Notes under the pieces: generated by a model
Database searches by the model: none
Told to the model about the DNA's origin: nothing
Seen by the model: only the letters and a program-made list of their open reading frames with translations
Translations under genes and position numbers: made by a program
Shown: piece by piece, positions 13,001 to 23,552 of the stretch
Layout of the letters: each line of letters starts with the position of its first letter
Position numbering within the stretch: the stretch's first letter is position 1
Source of the DNA: Typha latifolia
Taxonomy: Eukaryota; Streptophyta; Magnoliopsida; Poales; Typhaceae
Direction: 5' to 3'
Assembly: GCA_019914945.1 (NCBI GenBank)
Contig: CM034109.1
Span: forward strand, 8,610,479-8,674,478
Length of the DNA: 64,000 bases

Positions 13001-16000
13001 TGCATGTGATCCCCCAATTGCTGGTTTTCTCTTTCCATTAGACGAACTTGGAATAAAAGAGTGTTCCATGCTAGGCAAGAAAGACGATGGCTGCCAAAGA
13101 AAAAAAGGAACCACATTACACACTAAACCATATAATAAAGAAAAGAAACTCTAGTTTGCCAGCAAAGACAAAACCAAAAGTCCTACTAGTATGTCATTCT
13201 ATCTAAACATAGTACATGGTTGGCTAGGGAAAGAAGAAACTGTGAAGAGAAAAGCAAATGTAGGTTGTCAATTATCAAAATTATGTCCAGAATTTTTGTT
13301 TGAAATATACCTTCGTTGCCTTAGAATCATGCCTCATGAAGATTTTACTATCATAAGACCGCATTGGCTGTTTTTGAGGCGCCGGGACTGCAGTCCAGAA
13401 ACAGAAAAAGGAATTACAAAATAAGTTTGAAGACAAATAGAAGACCATGCAGATATAGCAAGCAACGAACCAGTAAGAAACGTTCCAAAGTTAAGGAGAA
13501 TGAATCTTATATTTCAGCCATAGGGATGCTTCATCATTGAAACAATATTCCGATTCCTAAGGATGTTCCTCACATCAATAAAGCAGCCCAATCCAATATT
13601 CTGATTAACACCACCTTTTCCGGATTGCAGTCAGAGTCTGACAATTATTAGTTGAGCTAATAATACTCAATGTTTGTAATGTGCATACAACTATTTAATC
13701 CACTTCATTGTATTGTTCAATTTTGAGACATTTCAACTTTTCCATTAGGAGTAGCACCAATGCAAAGACCTCACAACAACATTAACTATATTTAATGTCC
13801 TTTCAGAAGAAAATTGATCTTTTTTCACCTTCTCTTTCTTCTTCTATACTACACACTTTCATTTGTAGTTACATATATGGCAAACTTTTACTGTGATAAG
13901 CTTCTCCCGAAGCTTATGCCTCTATCAGCGAACTACAGAAAGAAGGTACATTACTCCTCCCAATTAGCTTTGTAGATTTATGGCAGGTTCTTACATTGTC
14001 CAATAAACTTCTAGAGGGTTAAAGTGGCTGATACCCTGTTTGTAAATATCTGTCATTTCATTTAACGGCACTTATCTTTGACTTGTGCTCTAAAGGCTTG
14101 GATGGTGATGGCATATACTTCTCCTAAAGATCACTTTTATGTTACTGTGAAACATGTAATTCAATTTGATTATTTCAAGCAAAGATGGTCGTGCCGCAGC
14201 ACTTGACGACCATTCTGCGAATAGAGCTCCATCGCTGCCCCATGCAAGAGAGAGAAAAAGAGGAGCAAGGGAGAAGGAGAGGAGAAAAGGAGCAAGAGCA
14301 AGAGACAGGGAGCTTCCACCACCAACAATTGCCTCGCCATCATATCCACTAATTTAAGTTAGATCAGCAAAGCGGATCCTTTCATCTCAACCCATTAAGA
14401 GCTTTTAAACAACTTGTTTCCAACCTCTGTTAGGGCATCGAGACAGAAGAAAAAGAGGGCAATGACGGATGATGAGGCGAGAGGAGGGCCATAGTTTCGC
14501 AATGATGCTCTCGGTCATTACCGGCCACCCTACTCTATACTAAAAGGTGAGAAGAGGGGTGCAAAGCGGCACCCTTCGTGCCACATACCAGTACTACATT
14601 GACACGACAATCATTGACTTCAACTGTAGAATATAGTTGTGTTATTAATGATAGGCCAACAGTATAAGCTAAATTCTTCAACTCTAGAAACCTATTTAAT
14701 ATCATATTCACTGACATACATCAAGTCAATTGATAGAAAATGCCACTAATACAACATAGTTCACTGCCTAAGCCCTAAACACTGAAACCTAGAATCTAAC
14801 AACCTAAATGATACTACCTATTTGTACAATAACAAGGAATCATAGACCTAAAAAATAACTAAATATTAAATGATAATTAGCATCCAAACGTGATAATTAG
14901 ACCAATAGAAGATTTTGTAGACATTTAATGTTTTCAGAAAGAAATATTATATCCTAAAATTTCTAGGAGAAAATGAGACATTCCACTGCATCTTTAATTG
15001 TAGGTTCGCAAAGATCCCAAATGAATTCCAATTAACAGAGCATCACTTTCAAGCTAGGAAACACAGATAACTTTCTACTCTTATTGTATCCAATTGAATA
15101 TTATACTCGTCGGATATGAATCAAGTTCTTCCTTAAGGTATTCGAATTTTAAAAATAAGATTAATATTGTGGATACTTTTTGCATACTTTCAAGATTCCT
15201 ATCAATAGAAGCCAAATCAAAGGAGACTAACCTATCGGATCTTTTTGCGAAAAGATTGAGTTTGCTTGTTTATTTTATGCTCTATATTAGGAAATCATGT
15301 TATAATGGCCAACTTTTTTTTATATATAGATTGAATTTCTTGTTTATCTTACATCTTAATTAATAATATACTATGTAATAGTAGTTCTTTATTACGAATG
15401 GTAGTTCTTTTATCTCCTCAGATAAACTATCATACACAAAACTAATATAGAATTCCTCAATTAAGAGAGCAATGTATCCTTTTCTCTTAAGATTTATCAT
15501 ATCGGCATATCTGTATCGTATCTGTATCTTGTATCCGTGCTTCATAGCTTTCAAGAGGACTGAAATACAATTAGTTAATTACATTATCTAAAAAAAGGTG
15601 TTGTTTTTATTCTACCATTCTAATAACAGTTCAAAGTAGAAAAGATATGCTAAAAGTAACAAGAACCGAACATGTAACAATGGTAGAAACAACTATTGTT
15701 ATTTAGACATTTTCAATTTAGAACTATATCCAGCCATTCCTTTAAATCCTTAAATGTTGGCAAAGAAGCAACACATGCAACTCAAAGGAAAAATAGCGCT
15801 CCTTCGAGCCATAGATCCTCGGACCTCCTACAAGCTCAAAATTAGAGTAAAAAAATTGCAGAAAGATTCTTTAATAATTAAACTACAGACTCAAAATAAC
15901 AGGAAAGAATAACATTTTAACAGTATTAGCATATTAGCAACAATTACTGTTAACCGTGAATCTATAGATATAAAATTAATCCAGTTCATAGAAAACAAAA

Positions 16001-16806
16001 ATAACAGGAAGGAGATTGCCCAAATAAGATTGCATAATTTACCTATGGGTGCTCCAAATGCACCGGGAGGCAGCGGATCAAATTCCACACCGAGTACAGG
16101 CCCGTCCTCTCTCAGCGGCTCCCCGAGCTGTGCTTCGACAGAAGCAATCACCCGGAGCTCAGCTGCAGAAAGCTGCATTGACGGGGCAGGTGTCAGGGGT
16201 AACAATCCAGGAGGGTCATAGTACCTCCTCCCTGCTGTCGCCATCTCCATGCTGATCCTTGGAACAGCTGCCCCACCACGGGAAACAGCCCTCCTCGACT
16301 CTCCAACCCCACCAAGCCCACTGGCGAAAGGATTTGAACTTGCCCCTACCATCATCATCTCGTTCCCTGGAAGCGGCGGTGTGGGAGGCAATACTGCAGG
16401 CGCTGGAATCAGCGGCGGGGACAGCTCCTCATCCCTCCGCTGCCTCTTCGTAGCTGATGGCGGGAACTTCCGGTCTTTAAGCCTCCGGTGGCAGAACCAC
16501 ATCTGCAGCTGCCGATCGGAAAGCCCGATCTTTGCCGACAATTCAGCCCGCAATGCCTCCGAAGGATAAGTCTCGACTAATAAAACACAAGATGGAAACC
16601 ACATCAAAACCTACAAAAAGAACCTCAAAAACAAGATCAAAAGTAGAGAAAATTTTCTCACCGGCGTAGGTCTTCTCGAGGACCTCCAATTGGTAAGGGC
16701 TCTTCATCTTTCTCTTCGTCGGCTTCTCGCCGCCCTCCGGCGTGGCGGCAGGCTTCTTCCACCCCTCTGGCGGAGGCTTCCCCTCTCCACCGTCTCCGAT
16801 CTCCAT
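1092..16806 (-). CDS. RLT: RINGLET-type homeobox-DDT chromatin remodelling protein (ISWI partner)
   Basis: Likely the plant ISWI (CHR11/CHR17) accessory subunit that acts in the nucleus in nucleosome spacing and in repression of premature flowering (family knowledge). Eighteen exons read on the minus strand: 16806-16662, 16576-16043, 13387-13311, 13090-12584, 12493-12404, 12325-12161, 12026-11804, 11109-11009, 10662-10576, 9815-9663, 9564-9409, 7150-6941, 6798-6082, 5997-5446, 4861-4226, 4131-4027, 2899-2636, 1898-1092. The sum is 5529 nt, 1842 aa, a little longer than Arabidopsis RLT1/2 (about 1700). Domains in order: homeodomain about 31-89 (helix 3 WFCHRRLKDRK), charged coiled coil about 335-540 (KEEERLMREKQREEER), DDT about 582-660 (VWKFLITFADVLGLWPFTLD), HARE-HTH about 747-850 (RLTPGTVKFAAFHVLSLEG), WHIM motifs about 1010-1080 and 1160-1265 (GHWRLIDSEEAFDAL), a CDIC...CLSC pair in exon 15, then an RG-rich and acidic tail. 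The start is the only ATG in exon 1 ahead of the homeodomain. Introns 2 and 11 carry hAT-type insertions. Confidence 0.95.
7694..8368. mobile_element. non-autonomous hAT-type element in RLT intron 11
   Basis: A 675-bp insertion flanked by a perfect 8-bp direct repeat, GCATCCAC, at 7686-7693 and 8369-8376, the target-duplication length of hAT transposons. The termini are imperfect inverted repeats: left CTAAGAAGCACAGGCAC, right (reverse complement) CTATGAAACACGAACAC, 12 of 17 identical. Both subterminal zones are dense in GGATACGG/GACACGG-type short repeats, as hAT subterminal binding sites often are. The interior is AT-rich with no transposase frame, so it needs an autonomous partner. It shares terminal and subterminal style with the element at 15054-15547. 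Confidence 0.8.
10165..10312 (+). mobile_element. tRNA-derived SINE-like remnant in RLT intron 9
   Basis: A stretch with the layout of plant Au-type SINEs: an A-box-like TAGTGTGATGG near 10174, then a B-box-like AGATTCAAGTT near 10216 preceded by GGTCAC, followed by a CAAACAATCTCC segment, CAAAGACCCT, and a terminal run of T at about 10308. Both boxes are degenerate and I could not define target duplications, so this is probably an old, inactive copy. It lies antisense to the host gene. Confidence 0.45.
14166..14530. other. GC-enriched island inside RLT intron 2
   Basis: A purine-rich, relatively GC-rich segment (AGAGAGAAAAAGAGGAGCAAGG-like stretches, then CATCGAGACAGAAGAAAAAG and a GGCGAGAGGAGGGCC patch) inside an otherwise AT-rich 2.65-kb intron. 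It may be inserted DNA or a captured gene fragment. A 63-codon open frame is present, but its composition is low-complexity and I recognise nothing in it. Confidence 0.3.
15054..15547. mobile_element. second non-autonomous hAT-type element, RLT intron 2
   Basis: A 494-bp insertion flanked by the perfect 8-bp direct repeat CTTTCAAG at 15046-15053 and 15548-15555. Left terminus CTAGGAAACACAGATA; right terminus (reverse complement) CTATGAAGCACGGATAC. GATAC-rich subterminal repeats sit just inside the right end (ATACAGATACGATACAGATA on the opposite strand). The interior is AT-rich and non-coding. Same family style as 7694-8368. Confidence 0.82.
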
Positions 16807-17280
16807 CTCCGACGGTCAAAATCCGAAACCCTAGATCAAGAACCAGAGGCGATGCGCGAGCCGAGAGAGAAAGAGAGAACCAAAAATAAAAGCGCAGAAA
16901 GAAAAGGGCAAAAAAGTTAGGGTTTCTTCCTCGGTGGGAGAAACAAATGAGAGGATTTATTCGCCTCTCGCATTAATTTATACCATGCAACGACACGAAA
17001 AGGGGGGATTTGGGGAAACGATTTGGCGTGGAAAAGAGACTTTGATGTGTGGTGAGATTTGTGAGGCGAATAACAATAAGAATGAACACGGGAATAGCGA
17101 AGAACACAATAAGAACAGCGAACGATTGGGGAGAGAGAAGGAAAGTTTAAAGAGAGATGGATAGGGAAACGAGGGGGTACGATAAGTTTCTTGGATTGGG
17201 ATTGGGTTTGGGTTTGGTGTGGATTAAAGGGAAAGAACAGCAATGAGGAGCAGTGGTGAATCGCTTCCATACTAATAAAA
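16807..17280 (-). promoter_or_regulatory. RLT 5' leader and proximal promoter
   Basis: Sequence upstream of the RLT start codon, read on the minus strand. It is rich in CT tracts and contains CCCTAA-like and AACCCTA motifs close to the ATG (GGTTTCGGATTTTGACC on the coding strand), typical of plant housekeeping leaders. A long open frame exists here on the minus strand, but it has low complexity and no recognisable domain, so I treat it as leader. The exact transcription start cannot be fixed. Confidence 0.4.
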
Positions 17281-18505
17281 CTTTTTTTTTCTTCCGTGAT
17301 GTAATAGGTGGAATTCTTTTCTGAGAAGAAAAAATAAAAGATTATAAAAGAAAAAGGAAAATATTTCGGAAAGAAATAGATAGGATTTGGAGGAGCGACT
17401 GATGCACGAATACTTCTAGAGTTCGGTTTTGATCCTCTTGGAGTTCTTTTGGCTCTCTCTCTCTCTCTTCTCTCTCCTCTCTCTGCACGAGGGATGGAGC
17501 GTGGTCGTAGAAGTCGAAGGCTGGGATAGATCTGAGCCCCTTATTCTTCGGGGTTAATAGTTGACCGTTAGATTTGGGAAGGATGAGTTGTCTCAAGTGG
17601 GAATAGATATTCGCGGTGGGCCCGCTTACCGGATGGTAATTATGGTCCTTTATAAGCGGATCTGTACGGTTAATGATTAGCAGTTGTTGGATCCGATAGG
17701 ATGATTCGGATTCGGAGCTGTTGTTTTGGATGTCCATTAATTCTTTCTTTTTTTCTGGATTCAGGGTAGTATCTATTTCGTTGATAAGCATAATCAACTC
17801 AAAATATATGAGGCTAAGCAAATAATTATGAAGACCTATGTTTGGGTTATTTATAAAAATATATTTTAATGTTATTCAGAGCTAAAATGCAGTACTGGCC
17901 ATCATAGTTTATTCTTGTATTACATAGTTATTCTTATCATATAAGGCTATGTTTGCTTTGAGTTTATGAATCCCACTAAACTGATTTAAAGACTCCTAAA
18001 TTAATTTAATAACTAAATACATTTTTATATTTTTCATATATAATTAAATTTATTTTTTTAAAAATTAATATTAAAAAATAAAAGTAACTAACCGGGCTTA
18101 GCCTCAAATTAAACAAGGCCTAATACAATTTTTTAGTTCTCGATAATATCATAAACGACCCACATAGCATGGCTCTGACTGATTTGCAATTTTAACCCAT
18201 TTTATAATCACATTGCTTTGTAGTGTGCATGTTTTGTGTGTAATTCGTGCATTCGGAAGCAGTGTGTATCTAAGCAGTCAGTAATTTTTACGCATCATGA
18301 GTTCTGATACATATTTACTAATGTGATTAAAACATGGCATTAATTTGCAAGTCATTCCTCTGCTCTATGCAATAAAAAGAGAACTAGCACCGCTAACTTT
18401 CCTAGTTTTCCCATTCTCACGTTGCCTCATTTCATCAAACACCTTACCGTCATTTCCCATTCCGAACAGCACAGACCATCTCCTCTGTCTTCCCACCCCC
18501 ACCCA
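17281..18505. other. divergent intergenic region, RLT / PPR
   Basis: Space between the divergent RLT and PPR start codons, beyond the RLT leader. It holds a CT microsatellite at about 17452-17482 and the Tourist-type element at 17945-18120. Closer to the PPR start the sequence turns pyrimidine-rich, which fits a promoter and 5' leader. No additional gene is seen. Confidence 0.5.
17945..18120. mobile_element. Tourist-like (PIF/Harbinger) MITE
   Basis: A 176-bp element flanked by TAA at 17942-17944 and 18121-18123, the 3-bp TWA target typical of PIF/Harbinger. Terminal inverted repeats: left GGCTATGTTTGCTTTGAG, right (reverse complement) GGCCTTGTTTAATTTGAG, 14 of 18 identical, matching the GGCCTTGTTT style of plant Tourist elements. 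The interior is AT-rich and non-coding. It lies roughly 400 bp upstream of the PPR start. Confidence 0.72.
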
Positions 18506-19927
18506 ATGTCCTCCAAATCCCTCCCAATCCGGTGGCCGAAGCAGCTCACTGCTGCCCACGTCTACCGCCTCATACGCGCCGAGCCCAACATCCACAAAGC
18601 CCTCCTCCTCTTCGACTCCGCCACCGCCGAGTACCCCAACGGCTTCCGCCACGACCTCCCCACCCTGACCCTCATCTCTTCCCGCCTCGCATCCTCCGGC
18701 CTCTTCTCCCGCGCGCTCTCCCTCCTTTCCCGCGCTTCCGCGGACCTCGGCCTCCCCGCGTCCGAGCCCGCCTTCCTCTCCCTCATCCGAGCCCTCGGCC
18801 GCGCTCACCGCCCTCTCGATGCCCTACGCCTCTTCCGCTCCGCACCAAGCTCTTTCCAGATCCCTCATTCCTCTCGCTCCTACACCGCCATCCTCGCCGT
18901 CCTCGTCGCCAACGACCGCCTCCCCCTCGCCCGCTCCCTGTTCGACGAAATGCGACAGAATGGCATCCCCCCTACTGTCGCCACTTACAACGTACTTATC
19001 AAAGCGTTATGTGTCGCCGGCGGTGGTTCCATAGACGCCGCGCTCCGTGTATTTCGTCGAATTGCCACGCCGGATGCTTGCTCATATGGTACGTTAATTG
19101 ACGGGCTATGCCGGCACGGCCGGCTTGACGCTGCCCGTGAGCTGTTTCGCGAGATGGGCGATAAAGATATTTTGCCTACTGTGGTTACCTACACTACTTT
19201 CGTTCACTGGTTGTCTCATTCTGGCTGTTTGGATGAGGCAATGGAGGTGTTTGGTGAAATGGGTCGGAAGGGCGTTGCTCCGAATGTGGTTACTTATAGT
19301 TCACTTGTTGATGGGCTCTGTAAGGGTGGTCAAGCGATGAAGGCGATGGAGTTACTGGATCGGATGGCGAAGGAGCGATGCCAGCCAAATGCTACCACTT
19401 ACAGCTCTGTGATTGATGGGCTTTGTAAAGAAGGGAGGATGCAAGAGGCTATGGAGATTTTAGATAGGATGAGGCTTCAGGGGAGGAAGCCGGATGCTGG
19501 GTTGTATGGGAAAGTTATCGAAGGTTTGTGCGATTCTGGCCGGATTCAGGAAGCTGCAAATTACTTAGATGAGATGATTTTGAGTGGGATTTCGCCAAAC
19601 AGAGTAACTTGGAGTCTACATGTTAGGATTCACAATACAGTGGTAAAGGGACTGTGTGGTAAGAGTGAGTTGAATCGGGCTCTTCAGGTGTATAAGAGCA
19701 TGCAGACTCGTGGCATTTCGACTGAATTAAAGACTTTCCATCTTCTTGTGGAGGGGCTCTGCAAGAAGAGTAACATAGAGAAAGCTGCTCAAGTTGTTTA
19801 TGAGATGATGGCTGAGAGGTGTGTTCCTGATTGGGATACATGGAGCACCATTGTTGGTGGTTACTGGGGTCGGAGAAAGGTGAGGGATGCAGCCGACCAG
19901 ATGTGGAATGAGTTGGTAGCTAGTTGA
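18506..19927 (+). CDS. P-class pentatricopeptide repeat protein (At5g46100-type)
   Basis: An intronless 473-aa RNA-binding PPR protein. About ten consecutive 35-residue PPR motifs run from residue ~118 to the end, for example TYNVLIKALC, SYGTLIDGLCRHGRLDAA, TYSSLVDGLCKGG and TYSSVIDGLCKEG, each closing on a proline at the helix B boundary. There is no E, DYW or SMR domain, so it is P-class; such proteins usually bind organelle transcripts, though no clear targeting peptide is obvious. The N-terminal phrase ALLLFDSATAEYPNG and the C-terminal DAGLYGKVI...EAANYLDEMI match my recollection of Arabidopsis At5g46100. The ATG at 18506 (MSSKSLPIRW) is the first in-frame ATG; upstream in-frame codons are not ATG. 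Codons are GC-saturated in the first half and much less so in the second. Confidence 0.93.
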   Translation: MSSKSLPIRWPKQLTAAHVYRLIRAEPNIHKALLLFDSATAEYPNGFRHDLPTLTLISSRLASSGLFSRALSLLSRASADLGLPASEPAFLSLIRALGRAHRPLDALRLFRSAPSSFQIPHSSRSYTAILAVLVANDRLPLARSLFDEMRQNGIPPTVATYNVLIKALCVAGGGSIDAALRVFRRIATPDACSYGTLIDGLCRHGRLDAARELFREMGDKDILPTVVTYTTFVHWLSHSGCLDEAMEVFGEMGRKGVAPNVVTYSSLVDGLCKGGQAMKAMELLDRMAKERCQPNATTYSSVIDGLCKEGRMQEAMEILDRMRLQGRKPDAGLYGKVIEGLCDSGRIQEAANYLDEMILSGISPNRVTWSLHVRIHNTVVKGLCGKSELNRALQVYKSMQTRGISTELKTFHLLVEGLCKKSNIEKAAQVVYEMMAERCVPDWDTWSTIVGGYWGRRKVRDAADQMWNELVAS

Positions 19928-21077
19928 TCAAGTATCTCGCTCTACAAATACAATAATAATCCTGCATTTTGCTCATTTTAACAACTGCAATCCGTTTAGG
20001 CAGAAAAAGGTTATGACGTGCTCGGACTTCATAATGGGACAGCAGATGTAAGCCTTTCTGCAGCTTCTGTGTTAATCTGGATTATGATCTGTATGCAGAT
20101 TTGCTGAATACGTTCTTCAATTTTCTGGTTTCATTGCAGGAATGCAAATTAAGTAGTGACCTCGAATTAACTGATGCACTATTTCAGGTATGTTAATTTA
20201 CAGCTTTCTGTCTACAGAGCATTTCCATTGTAGAACCACATCTACTGATAATGCACCGATAATTGACTATTATACTAGGGATTTATTATTTCATTACATT
20301 TGTAGAGAGAAGATAGTTCAAGGCGTCAATCAGATCATTAAACAACTAAAATTGAGTTGTATTCTTGTTTTTTCCATGGACTATAATTTGCAGTTTCTTA
20401 GGTGACAATTAATCTCTTCAAGTACTCGTGTAGAAGGAAAATTTATACTTCACAGGTTCAGGAAGTAGTCTCGTAGATGGAAGGAGAAAAGTTTGAAGCT
20501 GTACAAAGTACAAACAATATTATGTTTTACTTCATTGACTGTTGTCCTTATCGTCCAGTCTTAACCCATCTATTTTGTAGCAGTAGGAGTCAGCTGGAGT
20601 TGGAAATGACGAGTTAGAAAAATCCTAAAAAGTGACATAAAATAAAAGATTAAAAAAAATTATGTCAAACTTGCAGTTGTTTAGGCATGTGCTTAAAGCT
20701 GTCTGTTAGGCATACTTTTATGGCCTGTTGTACAGGAAATACTTCTCTGAGATCAATTTTCTTCGTTGTTTGGTCTTTAGATATAATGGTTGCTTTGCTA
20801 TAATATGTGCTAAGTGTGGAGATACCTTTTCATCTCTCAAAAGAATAAGATGTTTTAGCAAAGTCGCAATAAGCTTCATATTGTTTTAAGCAATACTTGC
20901 AATAAGCTCTTTATGTGTAGCAATGAAATTAATGAAAGATCATACTTACTCTTTTCATTTTATATGCCAAATAAATTCAGAACCATCAGTAACTGAAGCA
21001 AAATCTGACATGCATATTTGTACATCTTGTTCCCCATAAGGGATTTAGTGTAGAACAAGAGGGGGTGAAAATCAAAG
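19928..21077. other. convergent intergenic region, PPR / DMP
   Basis: Region between two converging stop codons. Several CAG and GTAAG-like sites occur just after the PPR stop, so the PPR 3' UTR may be spliced, but this cannot be decided from sequence. The remainder is AT-rich with no coding signal. Confidence 0.5.
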
Positions 21078-21704
21078 TCAATGGGGAGAGAGTGGAAAGC
21101 CGATCCCGTGGCGAGTGGTTGGAAAGGTAACAAACATCATGCTTCCAAAGACTCCTATAGCAATCGGCAGTGCTGTGAGAACTTGCTTTGTGTTCTCTGA
21201 TGGAATCGGATAGAAGCACGATACCACATTGTGGTCAAACAATGCAACTGCTGCAAAGACTAGTATCGACATGATCGCATGCATAAAGTCTATGAATCTC
21301 ATCCTATAGCTTATGGCAACCTCTGGAGGGAGGGCCGTGCTGCCATCGATCACCCACAATCCCTTGAACGTCGCCAATCCATACCGCACCGTCCCCTTCT
21401 CGTCCCGAAAGCTATCTGTGAAGCTGAGGATGAAGCAGGACAGCCCGCAGAGGGCCACGAGGCACGCAGTCATTGACCGGTTCACAGCATCGCAATCGCC
21501 CTGGTTAGTGAAAATGGGAGACAGGAGCTGGAACGCGAGCACGGTGCCTGTGGGGAGAAGGTTGGCGAGATGGGCGGTGCTACTGAAGGCCTGGCTGATA
21601 GCATTCTCTGTGGGACTCTCCACTTCTTGATCCGTGGATCGTGGTATCAAGAGAGGCTCCTCCTGCTGCCGCTGAGCCTCTTCGTCGTCGAGCTTTGTCG
21701 CCAT
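21078..21704 (-). CDS. DMP: DUF679 domain membrane protein (DMP family)
   Basis: A single-exon, 208-aa membrane protein of the plant-specific DMP family. After an acidic, soluble N-terminus (MATKLDDEEAQRQQEEPLLI) come four hydrophobic segments: about 46-66 (LANLLPTGTVLAFQLLSP), 78-98 (TACLVALCGLSCFILSFTDS), 133-153 (FMHAIMSILVFAAVALF) and 170-190 (ALPIAIGVFGSMMFVTFP). The FTDSF and HGIGFPLSP signatures fit the family. DMPs sit in tonoplast, ER or plasma membrane and have been linked to membrane remodelling, senescence and, for the DMP8/9 branch, gamete fusion. This one resembles the DMP6/7 branch by context (NAC and PPR neighbours) rather than DMP8/9; that is inference. The start was set at the ATG at 21704; the longer frame begins with GTG. 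Confidence 0.92.
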   Translation of the reverse strand: MATKLDDEEAQRQQEEPLLIPRSTDQEVESPTENAISQAFSSTAHLANLLPTGTVLAFQLLSPIFTNQGDCDAVNRSMTACLVALCGLSCFILSFTDSFRDEKGTVRYGLATFKGLWVIDGSTALPPEVAISYRMRFIDFMHAIMSILVFAAVALFDHNVVSCFYPIPSENTKQVLTALPIAIGVFGSMMFVTFPTTRHGIGFPLSPH

Positions 21705-22849
21705 CTTCTGCCGAACACCCTCGATCTCCTTCACGACAATATAGGCGGATAGAGTAGCTATAAACTTATAATAGGAGGGAAGTTTGGAATGCAGTGAGAG
21801 ATGAAGAAGGGGGTGGTGGATGTAGATTTGTTAGCATAGCTTGCAAGGGAGAGGAACCGAAACTGAAATAGGCAAGAAGCAAACGTCTAAGCAGGCATTG
21901 CGGAGGGATTTCAGTTACTTGTACGAGTAAAAGCTGCTGGAGAAGAGATGCTGCTTCGGTTCCTTTCAGTTTCTCCAAGCCATCTATCTAATTTTGGCAC
22001 CAAAAGAGTAACAAGTATTAAAGAAATGCACTCGTCTCTCTTATCTCTAAAATGGGCTGTCCGTGCTGAAGTGAACAATTCTGCCTGTTAGTGGATGTTG
22101 GAGATGGCGGGTCAAGAGCTGACGACAAAGGCTGGATTGTTTGATGGTCATATGGGTGGGATTTTGGCCAACTTTTTAGGTTAAAATATGAGATATGTGA
22201 GTAATATATAAGCTAATCGATCTACAACTCTACAAGCAACAGCAACATTAATTCATGCAAGGGCTAATTTGCACGAATAGTCTTCTGGTAATTTTGGGCC
22301 TTAGATCCCCCCTAGGCCTAGTTCTGGTAACTCCAACATCCATTGAGGCCCAATTGCGGACCTGATACTTGACATGAATCTATATCATCTTCTGGTAATT
22401 TATTTTTATTTTATTAATTTAGAGCTGCAAGTATTATGATTTATCTGTAATGACATTTCACCTCTATTAACTCCCCCTTGTGTTGTTGCTCCATCACCTT
22501 CATCTCTTCTTTTTGGGCTTAAAATCCATCACCTTCATCAACCTCTTCTGTTGTTGATCCATCGCCGTCAGCAGACCTTCCACTGGTATGTTTCTCTCTC
22601 ATCCTACGTTGCTGATGAAGTGGCTTTCAATCTCCATCGTGACAACCAAAGCAATTTCATAGAAGTACAAGCTATGTTGGGCTTTTGTCTCTAGCTCGTG
22701 CTAATCGAGCCTTGCAATTTGGGTGGAGGTTTCTCCTGGCGATATCTGATTAGCATTAATAAAAAGTATTAAAGACCATGGATTTGGCTTGAATTTCTTT
22801 TTCTTTCTTTTTTTCTATTTTTTTTAGGATGTTGATTCTAAAAGAGATA

Positions 22850-23490
22850 ATTATATTAAGACCCTCAAAACTATTGACTATTTTCACATTTATATCTTGG
22901 TCCCCTATTTTCCTTTACATATTTGTCACCCCCTGACAGTGTTTATGAAAATATTTTTTTTTCTTGCTTCTTAAATAAGAGTAAAATAATTTTTAAAGGG
23001 TTATCATGCCTTTTAATAAAATTATTATTTACATCCTATATTTTTTATCATTTATAAATTGAGCTATATAATTTAGCGAATATGTGTAAAAATATATTAT
23101 ATTAGATTTGAACTAACAACTTGAGAATATTTCATTAATTAGAGATTGTTTATTTCTAAATAACTAAAATGCCCTTCATATAGGTTAGGTTTAAGTGAGT
23201 TGGGTTTATTTGGGGCAAATTGAATTAATATAGATTGAGTAAGTATAATTTAGTTGAGGATATTTTCGTAATCCTTTTAGTATAGTTAAACTAATTCAGA
23301 TGTTTAATTAAATTTAGTTAACAGATTTAACAACATAATATTTTTTTACATATATTCATTAAATTATAAAATTTAATTTATAAATAATAAAAATATAGAG
23401 CGTAAAATGTGACATTTCAAAATATCTCTACAGTTAAAAGTTAGGGAGCTATTTGAAAATTGGCAACAGTTCAGAAGACCTATATATAAT
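22850..23490. mobile_element. large foldback element (MITE-like)
   Basis: A roughly 640-bp sequence whose two halves are imperfect inverted repeats. The outer arm near 22850 (ATTAAGACCCTCAAAACTAT) matches the reverse complement of the arm near 23490 (ATATAGGTCTTCTGAACTGT). The inner arm near 23030-23100 (CTATATTTTTTATCATTTAT) matches the reverse complement near 23400-23330 (CTATATTTTTATTATTTATA). Arms look about 70 percent alike by eye. There is no coding content. The superfamily is unclear because target duplications could not be defined. Confidence 0.6.
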
Positions 23491-23552
23491 CATTTATTTC
23501 TAAATCTTTAACCTATGTATCATGTATGTAAACAAACGTATGTCTACACTTG

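Noticed and set aside
16917..17270. 117-codon minus-strand frame upstream of RLT
   Set aside because: Low-complexity Ser/His/Pro composition in the RLT leader; no domain, and RLT has a well-supported start at 16806.
18365..18808. Open frame of 147 codons on the minus strand across the PPR 5' end, plus others in alternate frames up to 19101
   Set aside because: They lie over GC-saturated codons of the real PPR gene; the composition (Arg/Pro/Glu rich) is that expected of shadows, and no domain is visible.
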